Made by a program: the position numbers and the translations under genes
Assembly: GCF_900496965.1 (NCBI RefSeq)
Contig: NZ_UFQB01000002.1
Span: forward strand, 62,001-126,000
Source of the DNA: Achromobacter agilis
GTDB lineage: Bacteria; Pseudomonadota; Gammaproteobacteria; Burkholderiales; Burkholderiaceae_B
Reading direction: 5' to 3'
Length of the DNA stretch: 64,000 bases
Part shown: positions 54,742 to 64,000 of the stretch, piece by piece
How positions within the stretch are numbered: position 1 is the stretch's first letter
Layout of the letters: each line of letters starts with the position of its first letter
The notes under the pieces: generated by a model
Told to the model about the DNA's origin: nothing
Databases searched by the model: none
What the model saw: only the letters and a program-made list of their open reading frames with translations

Positions 54742-55617
54742 TCAATTTCCGGCCGGAACGCTGGCCAGAATACGCATCGCCTGCTTCAAATGGGGCCGGT
54801 CCAGCATTTCGCCGTCCAGCTGCAGGGTGCCGACCCCGGGCGCCTGTTCGAACGCCTGGACAATCCGGCGCGCACGCGCGATGTCCGCCGGGTCCGGCGT
54901 GAACGCCTCATTGATGGCGGCCACCTGATCCGGATGGATCGCAATCTTGCCCGTGAACCCCGCGCGGCGCGCCCGCGCCGAATCCCTGCGCAGGCCCGTT
55001 TCGTCGCGGAAATTTCCCCATATTGTGTCGATCGCGGGCACGCCGGCGGCGTTGGCGCCCAGCAGGCACAGCGACCGGGCCAATTCATAGGTGAACTCGT
55101 ACTCGCCGTCCTCGCGCCGATTGCCCGCCGCGCCAAGGGCGGCCGCCAAGTCCTCCGCGCCCCAGGTCAGGCCGCGCAGCCGCGGGCTGCAATTCGCATA
55201 ACCGCCCAGATTGAACATGGCGCCCGCGGTTTCCGTCGCGACCGGCATGATCCCGATGGCGCCAGGTTCCAGTCCTTCGCGCGCTTCCAGCGCGGTCAGG
55301 TAATGGTCCAGCGTGACGATGCCCTGCGCGCCCTGTCCCTTGGGCAGCAGAATGGCATCGGGCCCCGCCCTCACCACCGCCGCCAGGTCATCCAGGGCCA
55401 GGCCGGAATCCAGGGGATTGATGCGGACCCATAGTTCCGGCCCGGACGCGGGACGCGCCGCCAGATAGTCCCGCACGATGGCGCGCGCCGCCGGCAGCCG
55501 CGCCGCATCCACCGCATCTTCCAGGTCCAGGATCAGGGCGTCGGCGCCAGCGGAGGGGGCCTTGGCCAGCTTGCGCTCACTGTCCCCGGGGACGAACAAC
55601 ATCGATCTCAATGCCAT
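54742..55617 (-). CDS. HpcH/HpaI aldolase/CitE family lyase (citramalyl- or malyl-CoA lyase type)
   Basis: A 291-residue TIM-barrel lyase. CitE motifs: RSMLFVPGDSERKLAKAPSA, DALILDLEDAVDAARLPAAR, ELWVRINPLDSGL, the metal-binding Glu in VATETAGAMF and Asp in WGAEDLAAALGA, and a late KIAIHPDQVAAINEAF. The enzymes cleave 3-hydroxyacyl-CoAs such as citramalyl-CoA or malyl-CoA to acetyl-CoA plus an oxoacid. GAGGAG, six bases before ATG 55617, sets the start; the frame is open upstream into the enoyl-CoA hydratase gene. With a CoA-transferase and a MaoC hydratase in the same cluster it fits itaconate-type degradation. Confidence 0.88.
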   Translation of the reverse strand: MALRSMLFVPGDSERKLAKAPSAGADALILDLEDAVDAARLPAARAIVRDYLAARPASGPELWVRINPLDSGLALDDLAAVVRAGPDAILLPKGQGAQGIVTLDHYLTALEAREGLEPGAIGIMPVATETAGAMFNLGGYANCSPRLRGLTWGAEDLAAALGAAGNRREDGEYEFTYELARSLCLLGANAAGVPAIDTIWGNFRDETGLRRDSARARRAGFTGKIAIHPDQVAAINEAFTPDPADIARARRIVQAFEQAPGVGTLQLDGEMLDRPHLKQAMRILASVPAGN

Positions 55618-55627
55618 TGCATGCTCC

Positions 55628-56401
55628 TCACTGTCCTTCGAATCTGGGGGCACGGCGTTCGGCGAACGCCCGCGTGCCTTCGGCGACGTCCTGCGAGTCC
55701 TGCAAGAGACGCAGGAACAACTGTTCCATCCGCAAGCCGGTGGCGAGGTCGGCATCGCGGCTGCGCAGCGCCAGTTCCTTGGCGGCCTGCACCGCAAGCG
55801 GCGCGTTGGCGGCAAGCCTGCGCGCATACGCCATCGCCGCCGGCAACAGTTCCTCGCGCGGCACCACCCGGTTCACCAGGCCCCAGCGGCTGGCGGCGTC
55901 GGCATCGAAGGCGTCGCCCAGCAGCAGCATTTCCATGGCGATGGCATGCGGCAGTTGCTGGGCCACGCGCTGGGTGCCGCCGTTGGCGGGAAAAACGCCG
56001 CGCCGCACCTCCGTCAGGCCGAAAGTGGCCGTGGGCACGCATACGCGCAGGTCGGTGGCCAGCAGCAGCGTCATGCCTCCGCCCAGGCAGTGGCCGTTCA
56101 CGGCGGCCACGACGGGCTTCCAGACTTCGAGGCCCCGGTTCAGCAACTGCCCCTGCTGCGTGTGCATCAGCGCCGCCAGACTGGGCGGCGCGCCAACGAA
56201 CGACTTCAGATCCGCGCCCGCGCAAAAGCTGCGTTCGCCCGCTCCGGTGATCACGGCCACGCGGATCGCATCGTCGTCGCGCACGCGGCGCCAGGCCTCG
56301 GACAGCGCCTCATAGTGCTCGTGGTCCAGCGCATTGCTTTTCTCGGGGCGGTTGATGGTGATCAGCGCCACGCCGTCCTGATCGTGGAAATCGATGGACA
56401 T
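55628..56401 (-). CDS. Enoyl-CoA hydratase/isomerase family protein
   Basis: A 257-residue crotonase-fold enzyme. ALITINRPEKSNALDHEHYE at the N-terminus, the CoA/oxyanion loop FCAGADLKSF, VAAVNGHCLGGGMTLLLATD (second oxyanion element) and VFPANGGTQRVAQQL are visible. It starts at ATG 56401, one base after the CoA-transferase stop (TGACATG), and ends 10 bp before the CitE-like gene, so the three are co-translated. It may hydrate or isomerise an unsaturated acyl-CoA in the pathway. Confidence 0.9.
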   Translation of the reverse strand: MSIDFHDQDGVALITINRPEKSNALDHEHYEALSEAWRRVRDDDAIRVAVITGAGERSFCAGADLKSFVGAPPSLAALMHTQQGQLLNRGLEVWKPVVAAVNGHCLGGGMTLLLATDLRVCVPTATFGLTEVRRGVFPANGGTQRVAQQLPHAIAMEMLLLGDAFDADAASRWGLVNRVVPREELLPAAMAYARRLAANAPLAVQAAKELALRSRDADLATGLRMEQLFLRLLQDSQDVAEGTRAFAERRAPRFEGQ

Positions 56402-56402
56402 G

Positions 56403-57608
56403 TCAGGCCACCTCCGCCGCCGGCCCCGCCTGGGGCGCCAGCGCGTCCAGGCAGCGGCGGATGGCCGCCTCGTCATAGCCCAGTTCCGCCAGCACCTGCT
56501 TCGTGTGCTCGCCGACCCGGGGCGGCGGCGACGCGGGCCTGGGCCGCTGGCCATCGAAGCGCAGCGGCTGCGCCACCACATTCAGCTCGCCATGCTCGGA
56601 ATCGGCAAAGCGATGGATCATTTCGCTGGCGGCCATGTGCTCGTGCGCCAGCACCTCGCCCACCCCCTGGATCGGCGCGCAGGGAATGCCCGCGCGCGCC
56701 AGCCGCTGAATCCAGGCATCGCGGCCGTCCCCGCGCATGATCTCCGACACCAGCGCCAGCACGTCAGGACGATTGCGCACCCGGTCGGCATTGGTCGCGT
56801 AGCGCGGATCGTCCGCCAGTTCGGGCCTGCCCGCCTCGCCGCAGAAGGCCCGCCACAGCGAATCATTCGCCACCCCCAGCAGCAAGGGACGGTCGCTGGC
56901 CTCGAATACCTGGTAGGGGCACAGGGACTCATGGGCCGACCCCCAGCGGCGCGGCTCGCTGCCGCGCTCCCAGTAGCTCTGCATCACATAGCCCATGAAG
57001 CCGACCGCCGTATCGAACAGCGAAGCCTCGACCTTGCAGCCTTTCCCGGTGCGCAGCCTGCGCACCACCGCGGCCAGGATGCCGGTCGCGGCATGCATGC
57101 CCGTGGCCTGGTCGATGGGCGAGATCGGACTGCGTATCGCCGGCCCGTCTTCTTCGCCGGTGATGGACATCATGCCGCAGAATGCCTGCAGGATGACGTC
57201 GTAGCCCTTCCCCCTGTTCAACGGCCCTTTGCTGCCGAAGCCGGAAATGCTGCAATACACCACGTCGGGCCGCAGCGCGGCCGCGCTGTCGTAATCGATG
57301 CCCAGGCGGGCCGCCACGCCTGGGCCGAAGCTCTCGACCACGATGTCGGCTGTGGCGATCAGCCGCTGCGCGGCGTCGCGGCCCTCTGGCGATTTCAGAT
57401 CCAGCGCCACGCTGCGCTTGTTGCGGTTCACGCTCAGGAACACCGTGCCGTCCTCCTTCCTGAACGGCGGCCAGCGGCGGGTATCGTCCCCCTTGGGCGG
57501 TTCTACCTTGATCACCTCTGCGCCCATGTCGCCCAGATACTGCGTGCACAAGGGCCCGGCCAGCACCTTGGAAAAATCCACCACCCTCAATCCTTGCAAG
57601 GCATCCAT
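56403..57608 (-). CDS. CaiB/BaiF (class III) CoA-transferase (possible itaconate/C5-dicarboxylate CoA-transferase)
   Basis: A 401-residue CoA-transferase. RVVDFSKVLAGPLCTQYLGD, MGAEVIKVEPPKGDD, LDLKSPEGRDAAQRLI and YCSISGFGSKGPLNRGKGYD are family stretches. The candidate catalytic Asp is in SPIDQATGMHAATG. Overlapping arrangement with enoyl-CoA hydratase and a CitE-like lyase indicates that it activates the pathway's starting acid. Succinyl-CoA is the usual donor for this class. The itaconate reading is inference from neighbours. Confidence 0.9.
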   Translation of the reverse strand: MDALQGLRVVDFSKVLAGPLCTQYLGDMGAEVIKVEPPKGDDTRRWPPFRKEDGTVFLSVNRNKRSVALDLKSPEGRDAAQRLIATADIVVESFGPGVAARLGIDYDSAAALRPDVVYCSISGFGSKGPLNRGKGYDVILQAFCGMMSITGEEDGPAIRSPISPIDQATGMHAATGILAAVVRRLRTGKGCKVEASLFDTAVGFMGYVMQSYWERGSEPRRWGSAHESLCPYQVFEASDRPLLLGVANDSLWRAFCGEAGRPELADDPRYATNADRVRNRPDVLALVSEIMRGDGRDAWIQRLARAGIPCAPIQGVGEVLAHEHMAASEMIHRFADSEHGELNVVAQPLRFDGQRPRPASPPPRVGEHTKQVLAELGYDEAAIRRCLDALAPQAGPAAEVA

Positions 57609-57700
57609 TGCATCCGTCTCCCACGTACGCGCCTCGCGGCGCTCAAAAGGCGGCGTAGTCGCCGCCCTTGGTTTGAATCATGGCCCGCATGCTTGTCTCC

Positions 57701-58867
57701 TCAATACGATTTGGGCAGGCCCAATACCTTTTCGGCGATGTAGCAAAGAATCAATTGCGGCGAGATCGGTGCAATGCGCGGCAGCATGGCTTCGCGGAAG
57801 TAGCGTTCCACGTGGTATTCCTTTGCATAGCCCATGCCGCCATGCGTCAGCACGGCCGTCTCGCAGGCGCGGAACCCCGCCTCGGCGCAGAAAAACTTGG
57901 CCGCGTTGGCCTCGGCGCCGCAGGGCAGTCCCTGGTCGTACAGCCAGGCGGCGCGGCGGTACAGCAGTTCGGCCGCCTCCAGCTCCACCCAGCGCTCGGC
58001 CAGGGGATGCTGCACACCCTGGTTCTGTCCGATGGGGCGGTCGAACACGATCCGCTCGCCCGCGTAGGCGGCCGCCCGGCGCAGGCCCGCCCTCCCCAGC
58101 CCGGTGGCCTCGGCCGCCAGCAGGACACGCTCGGGGTTCAGGCCGTGCAGGATGTACGAAAAGCCCTCGCCTTCCTCGCCGATGCGGTCTGCGACCGGCA
58201 CCTCCAGGCCGTCGATGAACAGTTCGTTGGAATCGACCGCCTTGCGCCCCAGTTTTTCGATTTCGCGCACACTGACGCGGCTGCGGTCCAGGTCTGTGTA
58301 AAAGAGGCTGAGACCCTGCGTCGGCGCGGTCACCTGGTCCAGCGGCGTCGTGCGCGCCAGCAGCAGAATCTTGTTGGCGACCTGCGCCGTAGAGATCCAG
58401 ATCTTCTGGCCATTGACCACATAGCGGTCGCCACGGCACACGGCCAGGGTGCGCAGCTTGAGCGTATTGAGCCCCGTGTTGGGCTCGGTCACGCCAAAAC
58501 AGGCCTTCTGCTCGCCGCTGATGATGGGCGGCAACCAGCGGGCGCGTTGCGCATCGCTGCCGTGCACCACCACGGGGTGCAACCCGAAAACGTTCATGTG
58601 GATGGAGGACGCCCCGGCCATGCCGGCTCCGGAAGCCGCAACCGTCTCCATCATCAGCGCGGCTTCCTGTATGCCCAGGCCGGCGCCGCCGTACTCGGCC
58701 GGCATGGCCACGCCCAGCCAGCCGGCGCCCGCCATGGCGCGGTAGAAGTCCTCGGGGAATCCTCCTTCCTTGTCCTTGCGGGTCCAGTAGTCATCGTCGA
58801 ATCCCGCGCACAGGTCTTGCACGGCGTGACGGATGGCGGTCTGCTCCTCGGTAAGCGCGAAATCCAT
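57701..58867 (-). CDS. Acyl-CoA dehydrogenase
   Basis: A 388-residue FAD enzyme with the three-part ACAD architecture: N-terminal helices (MDFALTEEQTAIRHAVQDLC), the middle barrel with CFGVTEPNTGLNTLKLRTLA and VVNGQKIWISTAQ, and the C-terminal helical domain (IVFDRPIGQNQGVQHPLAER; VLTHGGMGYAKEYHVERYFR). It introduces a double bond next to the thioester of an acyl-CoA. In this cluster it could oxidise a saturated or methyl-branched dicarboxylyl-CoA before hydration. It lies 92 bp upstream of the CoA-transferase. Confidence 0.92.
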   Translation of the reverse strand: MDFALTEEQTAIRHAVQDLCAGFDDDYWTRKDKEGGFPEDFYRAMAGAGWLGVAMPAEYGGAGLGIQEAALMMETVAASGAGMAGASSIHMNVFGLHPVVVHGSDAQRARWLPPIISGEQKACFGVTEPNTGLNTLKLRTLAVCRGDRYVVNGQKIWISTAQVANKILLLARTTPLDQVTAPTQGLSLFYTDLDRSRVSVREIEKLGRKAVDSNELFIDGLEVPVADRIGEEGEGFSYILHGLNPERVLLAAEATGLGRAGLRRAAAYAGERIVFDRPIGQNQGVQHPLAERWVELEAAELLYRRAAWLYDQGLPCGAEANAAKFFCAEAGFRACETAVLTHGGMGYAKEYHVERYFREAMLPRIAPISPQLILCYIAEKVLGLPKSY

Positions 58868-58916
58868 GGATGGCCTTTCTGGTAAGGGAACAATCGGGGG
58901 AAGCCCGCGGGCGGCT

Positions 58917-59369
58917 TCAGGCGGCCTGCCGCAGCATCAGCGCCACGCGGCGGCAACTGGCGACCAGTTCGCCGCGCTGGTTGTAGGCGCGATGGCCGAA
59001 CACGACGATGCCGTTCTTCGGCCGCGAACGGCTGTCGCGCAGTTCCAGCACTTCCGACTCCACCCGCAGGGTGTCGCCGGCGAACACGGGACCGGGGAAG
59101 CGCACCTCGTCCCACCCGAGATTGCCCACGGTGGTGCCGTGCGTGGTGTCGCCCACCGATATGCCGACCATGAGGCCGAGGGTGAACGCGCTATTGATCA
59201 GGGGACGGCCGAACTCGGTGGACTTGGCGTATTCCGCATCCAGATGGATCGCGGCGGGATTCATGGTCAGGCACGAAAAGAACACGTTGTCAGCCTCGGT
59301 GACCGTACGCCGCACGTCATGCCGAAAGCGTTGTCCGACCTGGAACTGCTCAAAGTACAGCCCTGCCAT
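58917..59369 (-). CDS. MaoC-like (hot-dog fold) acyl-CoA hydratase
   Basis: A 150-residue hot-dog-fold protein. The hydratase-type active site stretch is [20 protein letters not shown] (Asp and His around an Asn), followed by [20 protein letters not shown]. Later [20 protein letters not shown] is typical of MaoC dehydratases of the Ich/mesaconyl-CoA hydratase type. First gene of the leftward cluster, 137 bp from the divergent MDR-MarR pair. It probably hydrates an unsaturated C5 acyl-CoA. Together with the CoA-transferase and CitE-like lyase it supplies the three steps of an itaconate-like route. Confidence 0.87.
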   Translation of the reverse strand: MAGLYFEQFQVGQRFRHDVRRTVTEADNVFFSCLTMNPAAIHLDAEYAKSTEFGRPLINSAFTLGLMVGISVGDTTHGTTVGNLGWDEVRFPGPVFAGDTLRVESEVLELRDSRSRPKNGIVVFGHRAYNQRGELVASCRRVALMLRQAA

Positions 59370-59454
59370 CGTCGTCTCCTTGGTGCCGCGCCGCGGGGCT
59401 GCCGCCCTGCCCGGCCATGGACATCCTGGCCCATCGCGCTAAAATGAACGCTAA

Positions 59455-59480
59455 CATACTGTATGCTTCCATACAATATT
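59455..59480. promoter_or_regulatory. Probable MarR operator between the acyl-CoA cluster and the MDR-marR pair
   Basis: CATACTGTATG (59455-59465) is a palindrome with one central base. Its right arm GTATG (59461-59465) also pairs with CATAC (59470-59474), making overlapping inverted repeats followed by an AT-rich AATATT. It lies 25-50 bp upstream of the MDR start and 90 bp from the MaoC start, so a regulator bound here could control both directions. Confidence 0.6.
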
Positions 59481-59505
59481 GGGAACAACCCCAAGGAGAC
59501 GAGCA

Positions 59506-60528
59506 ATGCGGACCGGGAATCTGGTGAATCGGCAGGTCGTACTGAAAGAAAGGCCTTTGGGCATTCCGCAGGCCTCGCACTTCGAGATCCGCACCTCGGC
59601 CGTGCCGGAACCGAAGGAAGGCGAAATCCTGGTCAGGAATCTGTACCTGTCGGTGGATCCGGCCATGCGCGGCTGGGTCAACGCCGCCGCCAACTACTCG
59701 GATCCGGTGGCGATCGGCGAGGTCATGCGCTCGTTCGCGGCCGGACGCGTCGTCGCCTCGCGCAATCCGCGCTATCCCGAAGGCAGCCTGGTAATGGGCA
59801 TGCTGGGCTGGCAGGACTACGCCGTCACCGACGGGCAGGCGATCCGGCGGCGCGTGCTGGAAACCGATCTGCCCTTGTCCCTATCGCTGGGCGTGCTTGG
59901 ACTGAACGGCGTCACGGCCTACTTCGCGCTCAATGCCTGCGGCGAACCCCGGGCCGGACAGACCGTCGTCGTCTCCACCGCCGCGGGCGCGGTCGGCTCG
60001 GTCGTCGGGCAGCTCGCCCTGCATCACGGATGCAGAGCCGTAGGCATCGCGGGCGGCGAAGCCAAGACGCGCCTCTGCGTGGAAGCATTCGGCTTCGACG
60101 CCGCGGTGGATTACCATTCGCCCGAGCTGGCGCAGGCCCTGGCCGATGCCTGCCCGGACGGCGTGGACGTCTACTTCGACAACACCGCCGGGCGCATCAG
60201 CGATACCGTGATTCCCCTGATCAACCGGCACGCGCGCATCGTCATCTGCGGCACCGCGTCCGTGGCCAGCTGGGATCCCTGGCCCACCGGTCCGCGCGTC
60301 GAACGCCACCTGCTCAACAAGGCGGCGCGCATGCAGGGCTTTTTGGTGTGGGACTATGAGCACCGCTACGAGGAAGCCATCGCCGCGCTGGCGCCATTGG
60401 TGCGCCAGCGCAAACTGCGCTTCCGCGAGGAAATCCTGGACGGCATCGAAGCCGCGCCGGGATCCATCGCCGATCTCTATGAAGGCAAGAACATGGGCAA
60501 GCGCCTGATCCGGCTGGAGGAAGTCTGA
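59506..60528 (+). CDS. NADP-dependent medium-chain (MDR) zinc-free oxidoreductase
   Basis: A 340-residue oxidoreductase of the leukotriene B4 dehydrogenase/CurA-like MDR group, which reduces alpha,beta-unsaturated carbonyls. Features: ILVRNLYLSVDPAMRGWVNA, VMGMLGWQDYAVTDG, LGLNGVTAYFALNACGEPRAG and the Rossmann stretch TVVVSTAAGAVGSVVGQLAL, then DVYFDNTAG. Zinc-binding cysteines and histidines of classical ADHs are absent. I start at ATG 59506, where AAGGAG lies nine bases before it. The MarR gene begins immediately after its stop. Confidence 0.9.
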   Translation: MRTGNLVNRQVVLKERPLGIPQASHFEIRTSAVPEPKEGEILVRNLYLSVDPAMRGWVNAAANYSDPVAIGEVMRSFAAGRVVASRNPRYPEGSLVMGMLGWQDYAVTDGQAIRRRVLETDLPLSLSLGVLGLNGVTAYFALNACGEPRAGQTVVVSTAAGAVGSVVGQLALHHGCRAVGIAGGEAKTRLCVEAFGFDAAVDYHSPELAQALADACPDGVDVYFDNTAGRISDTVIPLINRHARIVICGTASVASWDPWPTGPRVERHLLNKAARMQGFLVWDYEHRYEEAIAALAPLVRQRKLRFREEILDGIEAAPGSIADLYEGKNMGKRLIRLEEV

Positions 60529-61023
60529 ATGGCCAACAAGGCTGCGGTAAGCAAGGACGCGCCGCCCAAGAGCGTCGCGCCGGAAAATTGGGACCAGCGG
60601 CTGGGCTTCCTGATGCACGACGTGTCCAGGCTGCGGCGCAAGGTGTTCGACGAGGTCATGAAACCCGAAGGCATCACCCGATCGCAGTGGTGGGTCATGG
60701 CTCACCTGTCGCGGCACGACGGCATGTCGCAAAGCGACCTGGCCGATGTGCTGGACCTGGGCCGCGCCGCGCTTGGCGGCCTGGTCGACCGCCTGGAAGC
60801 GCTGGGCTTCGTGCGCAGGGGCTCGGACGAGCAGGACAGGCGGACCAAACTGGTGCTCTTGACGCCGGAGGGCCGCGCCATGATCGAACGCATGCGCGTC
60901 AAGAGCGACGCCATGAGCGAAGCCATCCTGCAGGGGCTGACCGTGGAACAGCGTCACCAGCTGGCCGACATGCTGAGCCTCGTCAAGCGCAACCTGCTGG
61001 CCTTCGATACCGTGCGGGCCTGA
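60529..61023 (+). CDS. MarR-family transcriptional regulator
   Basis: A 164-residue winged-helix regulator. GITRSQWWVMAHLSRHDGMS, then QSDLADVLDLGRAALGGLVD (recognition helix) and GFVRRGSDEQDRRTKLVLLT (wing). Its ATG follows the MDR stop without a gap, so both are on one message. The inverted repeats at 59455-59480 are its probable operator. Its ligand could be an acyl-CoA or the cluster's substrate acid. Confidence 0.9.
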   Translation: MANKAAVSKDAPPKSVAPENWDQRLGFLMHDVSRLRRKVFDEVMKPEGITRSQWWVMAHLSRHDGMSQSDLADVLDLGRAALGGLVDRLEALGFVRRGSDEQDRRTKLVLLTPEGRAMIERMRVKSDAMSEAILQGLTVEQRHQLADMLSLVKRNLLAFDTVRA

Positions 61024-61080
61024 CGCCGCGCCCGCCCCGGAACTTGACAAGCCCCGTCCACACTCCGAACATAAACGCAT

Positions 61081-61195
61081 CCACCCGGGGAGCTTCGGCA
61101 AGAAGCTGAGAATCCGTTGGCGGGCCTGCCAAGACCCGCAGTGCACGGCGACCCGTCGAACCTGATCCAGATAACGCTGGCGTAGGGACGGTGCA
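61081..61195 (+). promoter_or_regulatory. TPP riboswitch (THI element)
   Basis: The conserved parts are in order: GGGGAGC near 61087, CTGAGA at 61106-61111, then GAACCTGAT, CCAGATAA and GCTGGCGTAGGGA (61158-61188). This is the thiamine-pyrophosphate aptamer, which binds TPP and shuts off the downstream gene. A TTGACA (61044-61049) upstream may be the -35 box. The expression platform lies between 61195 and the thiM start at 61282, probably by hiding the ribosome site. Confidence 0.95.
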
Positions 61196-61281
61196 ACGGC
61201 CGCAAGCGTCGTCGCCTCACGGGCGCCGCGTACCGCCGGCCCTTCCCCGCCAGCGCGTTCTTCCTGCAAGGACCGCCCGGC

Positions 61282-62103
61282 ATGCAAGCCCGCCCCCTCT
61301 CCCCCGCCGCCCAGGCCCGGATTTCCCAAGACCTGCTGGAGGCCGTGCGCCGCGACGCGCCGCTGGTGCAGTGCCTGACCAATTTCGTATCGATGAACTA
61401 CGCAGCCAACGTGCTGCTGGCGATGGGCGCGTCGCCCGCCATGGTCCATGCCGCCGAGGAGGCGCCGGCATTCGCCCGCGTGAGCGGCGCGGTCGTGATC
61501 AACATCGGAACGCTGTCCGCGCCGTGGCTCGAAAGCATGCTATCGACGGCGGAGTCCGCCGGCCGGGCCGGCACGCCCTGGGTGCTGGACCCGGTGGCGC
61601 ATCACGCCACCGCCTTCCGCCGCGATGCGGTGCGGCGCCTGATGGACCTGCGGCCCGCCATCATCCGCGGCAATGCCTCGGAGATCATCGCGCTGGCTGG
61701 CGGGCAAAGCGCCGGCAAGGGTGTGGACTCGGGCAATGCGGTGGCCCAGGCCGAGCAGTCCGCCAACGCCATCGCTGCGGCGCGCGGCACGGTGGTGGCC
61801 GTCACCGGCGAGGTGGACTTCGTGACGGACGGCTCGCGCTCTGTGCGCATCGCGGGCGGCTCCGCGCTGATGCCGCGCGTAACCGCGACCGGCTGCGCGC
61901 TGACCGCCACGGTCGGCGCATTCGCCGCCGTGTCGCGCGCCGATCCCTATGCCGCCGCCGTGGCCGCCCTGTCGTGCTTCGCGATCGCCGGCCAGCGCGC
62001 GGGCGTCCTGGCCGAAGGGCCGGGTTCGTTCGCATGGCGTTTCCTGGATGCGCTGGCTTGCCTGGAAGCCGACAGCCTCACGCACGCATCGCCGCTGCGC
62101 TAG
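61282..62103 (+). CDS. thiM: Hydroxyethylthiazole kinase
   Basis: A 273-residue kinase that phosphorylates 4-methyl-5-(2-hydroxyethyl)thiazole for thiamine salvage. Family stretches: VQCLTNFVSMNYAANVLLAM near residue 30, GTPWVLDPVAHHATAFRRDA, IIRGNASEIIALAGG, VVAVTGEVDFVTDG and MPRVTATGCALTATVGAFAA (with the catalytic Cys). It follows a TPP riboswitch, so thiamine represses it. AAGGA lies before ATG 61282. No thiD or thiE follows: the next gene is unrelated, so the salvage enzyme stands alone. Confidence 0.95.
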   Translation: MQARPLSPAAQARISQDLLEAVRRDAPLVQCLTNFVSMNYAANVLLAMGASPAMVHAAEEAPAFARVSGAVVINIGTLSAPWLESMLSTAESAGRAGTPWVLDPVAHHATAFRRDAVRRLMDLRPAIIRGNASEIIALAGGQSAGKGVDSGNAVAQAEQSANAIAAARGTVVAVTGEVDFVTDGSRSVRIAGGSALMPRVTATGCALTATVGAFAAVSRADPYAAAVAALSCFAIAGQRAGVLAEGPGSFAWRFLDALACLEADSLTHASPLR

Positions 62104-62188
62104 GGCCTAGCAACGCGCATGGCCCGTGTCACGGCCGGGTCACACGCCTTCCCCAGAATTTCTTTCCTTCAAACCCGGAGGAAAGACG

Positions 62189-64000
<1,812 letters not shown>

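Overview
The window is a chromosomal stretch of high-GC DNA from a betaproteobacterium, most likely Alcaligenaceae (Bordetella/Achromobacter type). The grounds are four periplasmic tricarboxylate-receptor (TctC/'Bug') proteins in 64 kb, many LysR-linked catabolic clusters, two TRAP transporters and several CaiB-type CoA-transferases. The genus is inferred. I saw no tRNA, rRNA, transposase, integrase or CRISPR array.

Layout. 0-5 kb: the end of a LysR gene and purL on the opposite strand. 5.2-8.2 kb: a three-gene TRAP transporter ending in a strong terminator. 8.3-8.5 kb and 12.6-13.25 kb: two arrays of the 11-bp palindrome GTGTCNGACAC, spaced about 52 bp apart, flanking greB, a PHP phosphoesterase, an alpha/beta hydrolase and cfa. 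13.2-16 kb: a GMC oxidoreductase with a divergent LysR gene. 16.2-23.9 kb: a nitrite-assimilation operon (nirB, nirD, a formate/nitrite transporter, a PP2C-protein kinase fusion, a uroporphyrinogen-III methyltransferase and a NIT-ANTAR regulator) behind a near-perfect sigma-54 promoter and a hairpin leader. 24-26 kb: an MFS pump and its MarR regulator with two matching palindromic operators. 26.1-33.5 kb: a LacI-controlled cluster with a TRAP transporter, a VOC protein, a RuBisCO-like protein and a DUF1537 acid-sugar kinase. 33.6-44.7 kb: a TonB-like protein, an M28 peptidase, a Bug receptor, LysR and GntR regulators, and a divergent dehydrogenase operon closed by a second Bug receptor. 44.8-50.9 kb: a thioredoxin-fold isomerase, a Bug receptor, two CoA-transferases, a GST and a LysR gene. 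51-53.4 kb: comEC. 53.6-61 kb: an acyl-CoA pathway cluster (CitE-like lyase, enoyl-CoA hydratase, CoA-transferase, acyl-CoA dehydrogenase, MaoC hydratase, MDR reductase, MarR). 61-64 kb: a TPP riboswitch with thiM, then a cpdB-like lipoprotein running off the window.

How the parts work together. Most of the window is transport plus catabolism of small organic acids, each block with its own regulator. The nitrite operon is self-contained: enzyme subunits, nitrite channel, siroheme-branch methyltransferase and a nitrate/nitrite-sensing antiterminator whose likely RNA target is the operon's own leader. The RuBisCO-like/DUF1537 block resembles acid-sugar pathways of the 3-oxo-isoapionate kind but lacks a recognisable oxidoisomerase. 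The 53.6-61 kb block carries the three activities expected for itaconate-type C5 dicarboxylate breakdown (CoA transfer, hydration, citramalyl-CoA-type cleavage).

The least explained structure is the pair of phased GTGTCNGACAC arrays. One is a 155-bp tandem repeat. The other keeps the same 51-52 bp spacing although its intervening sequences are unrelated.
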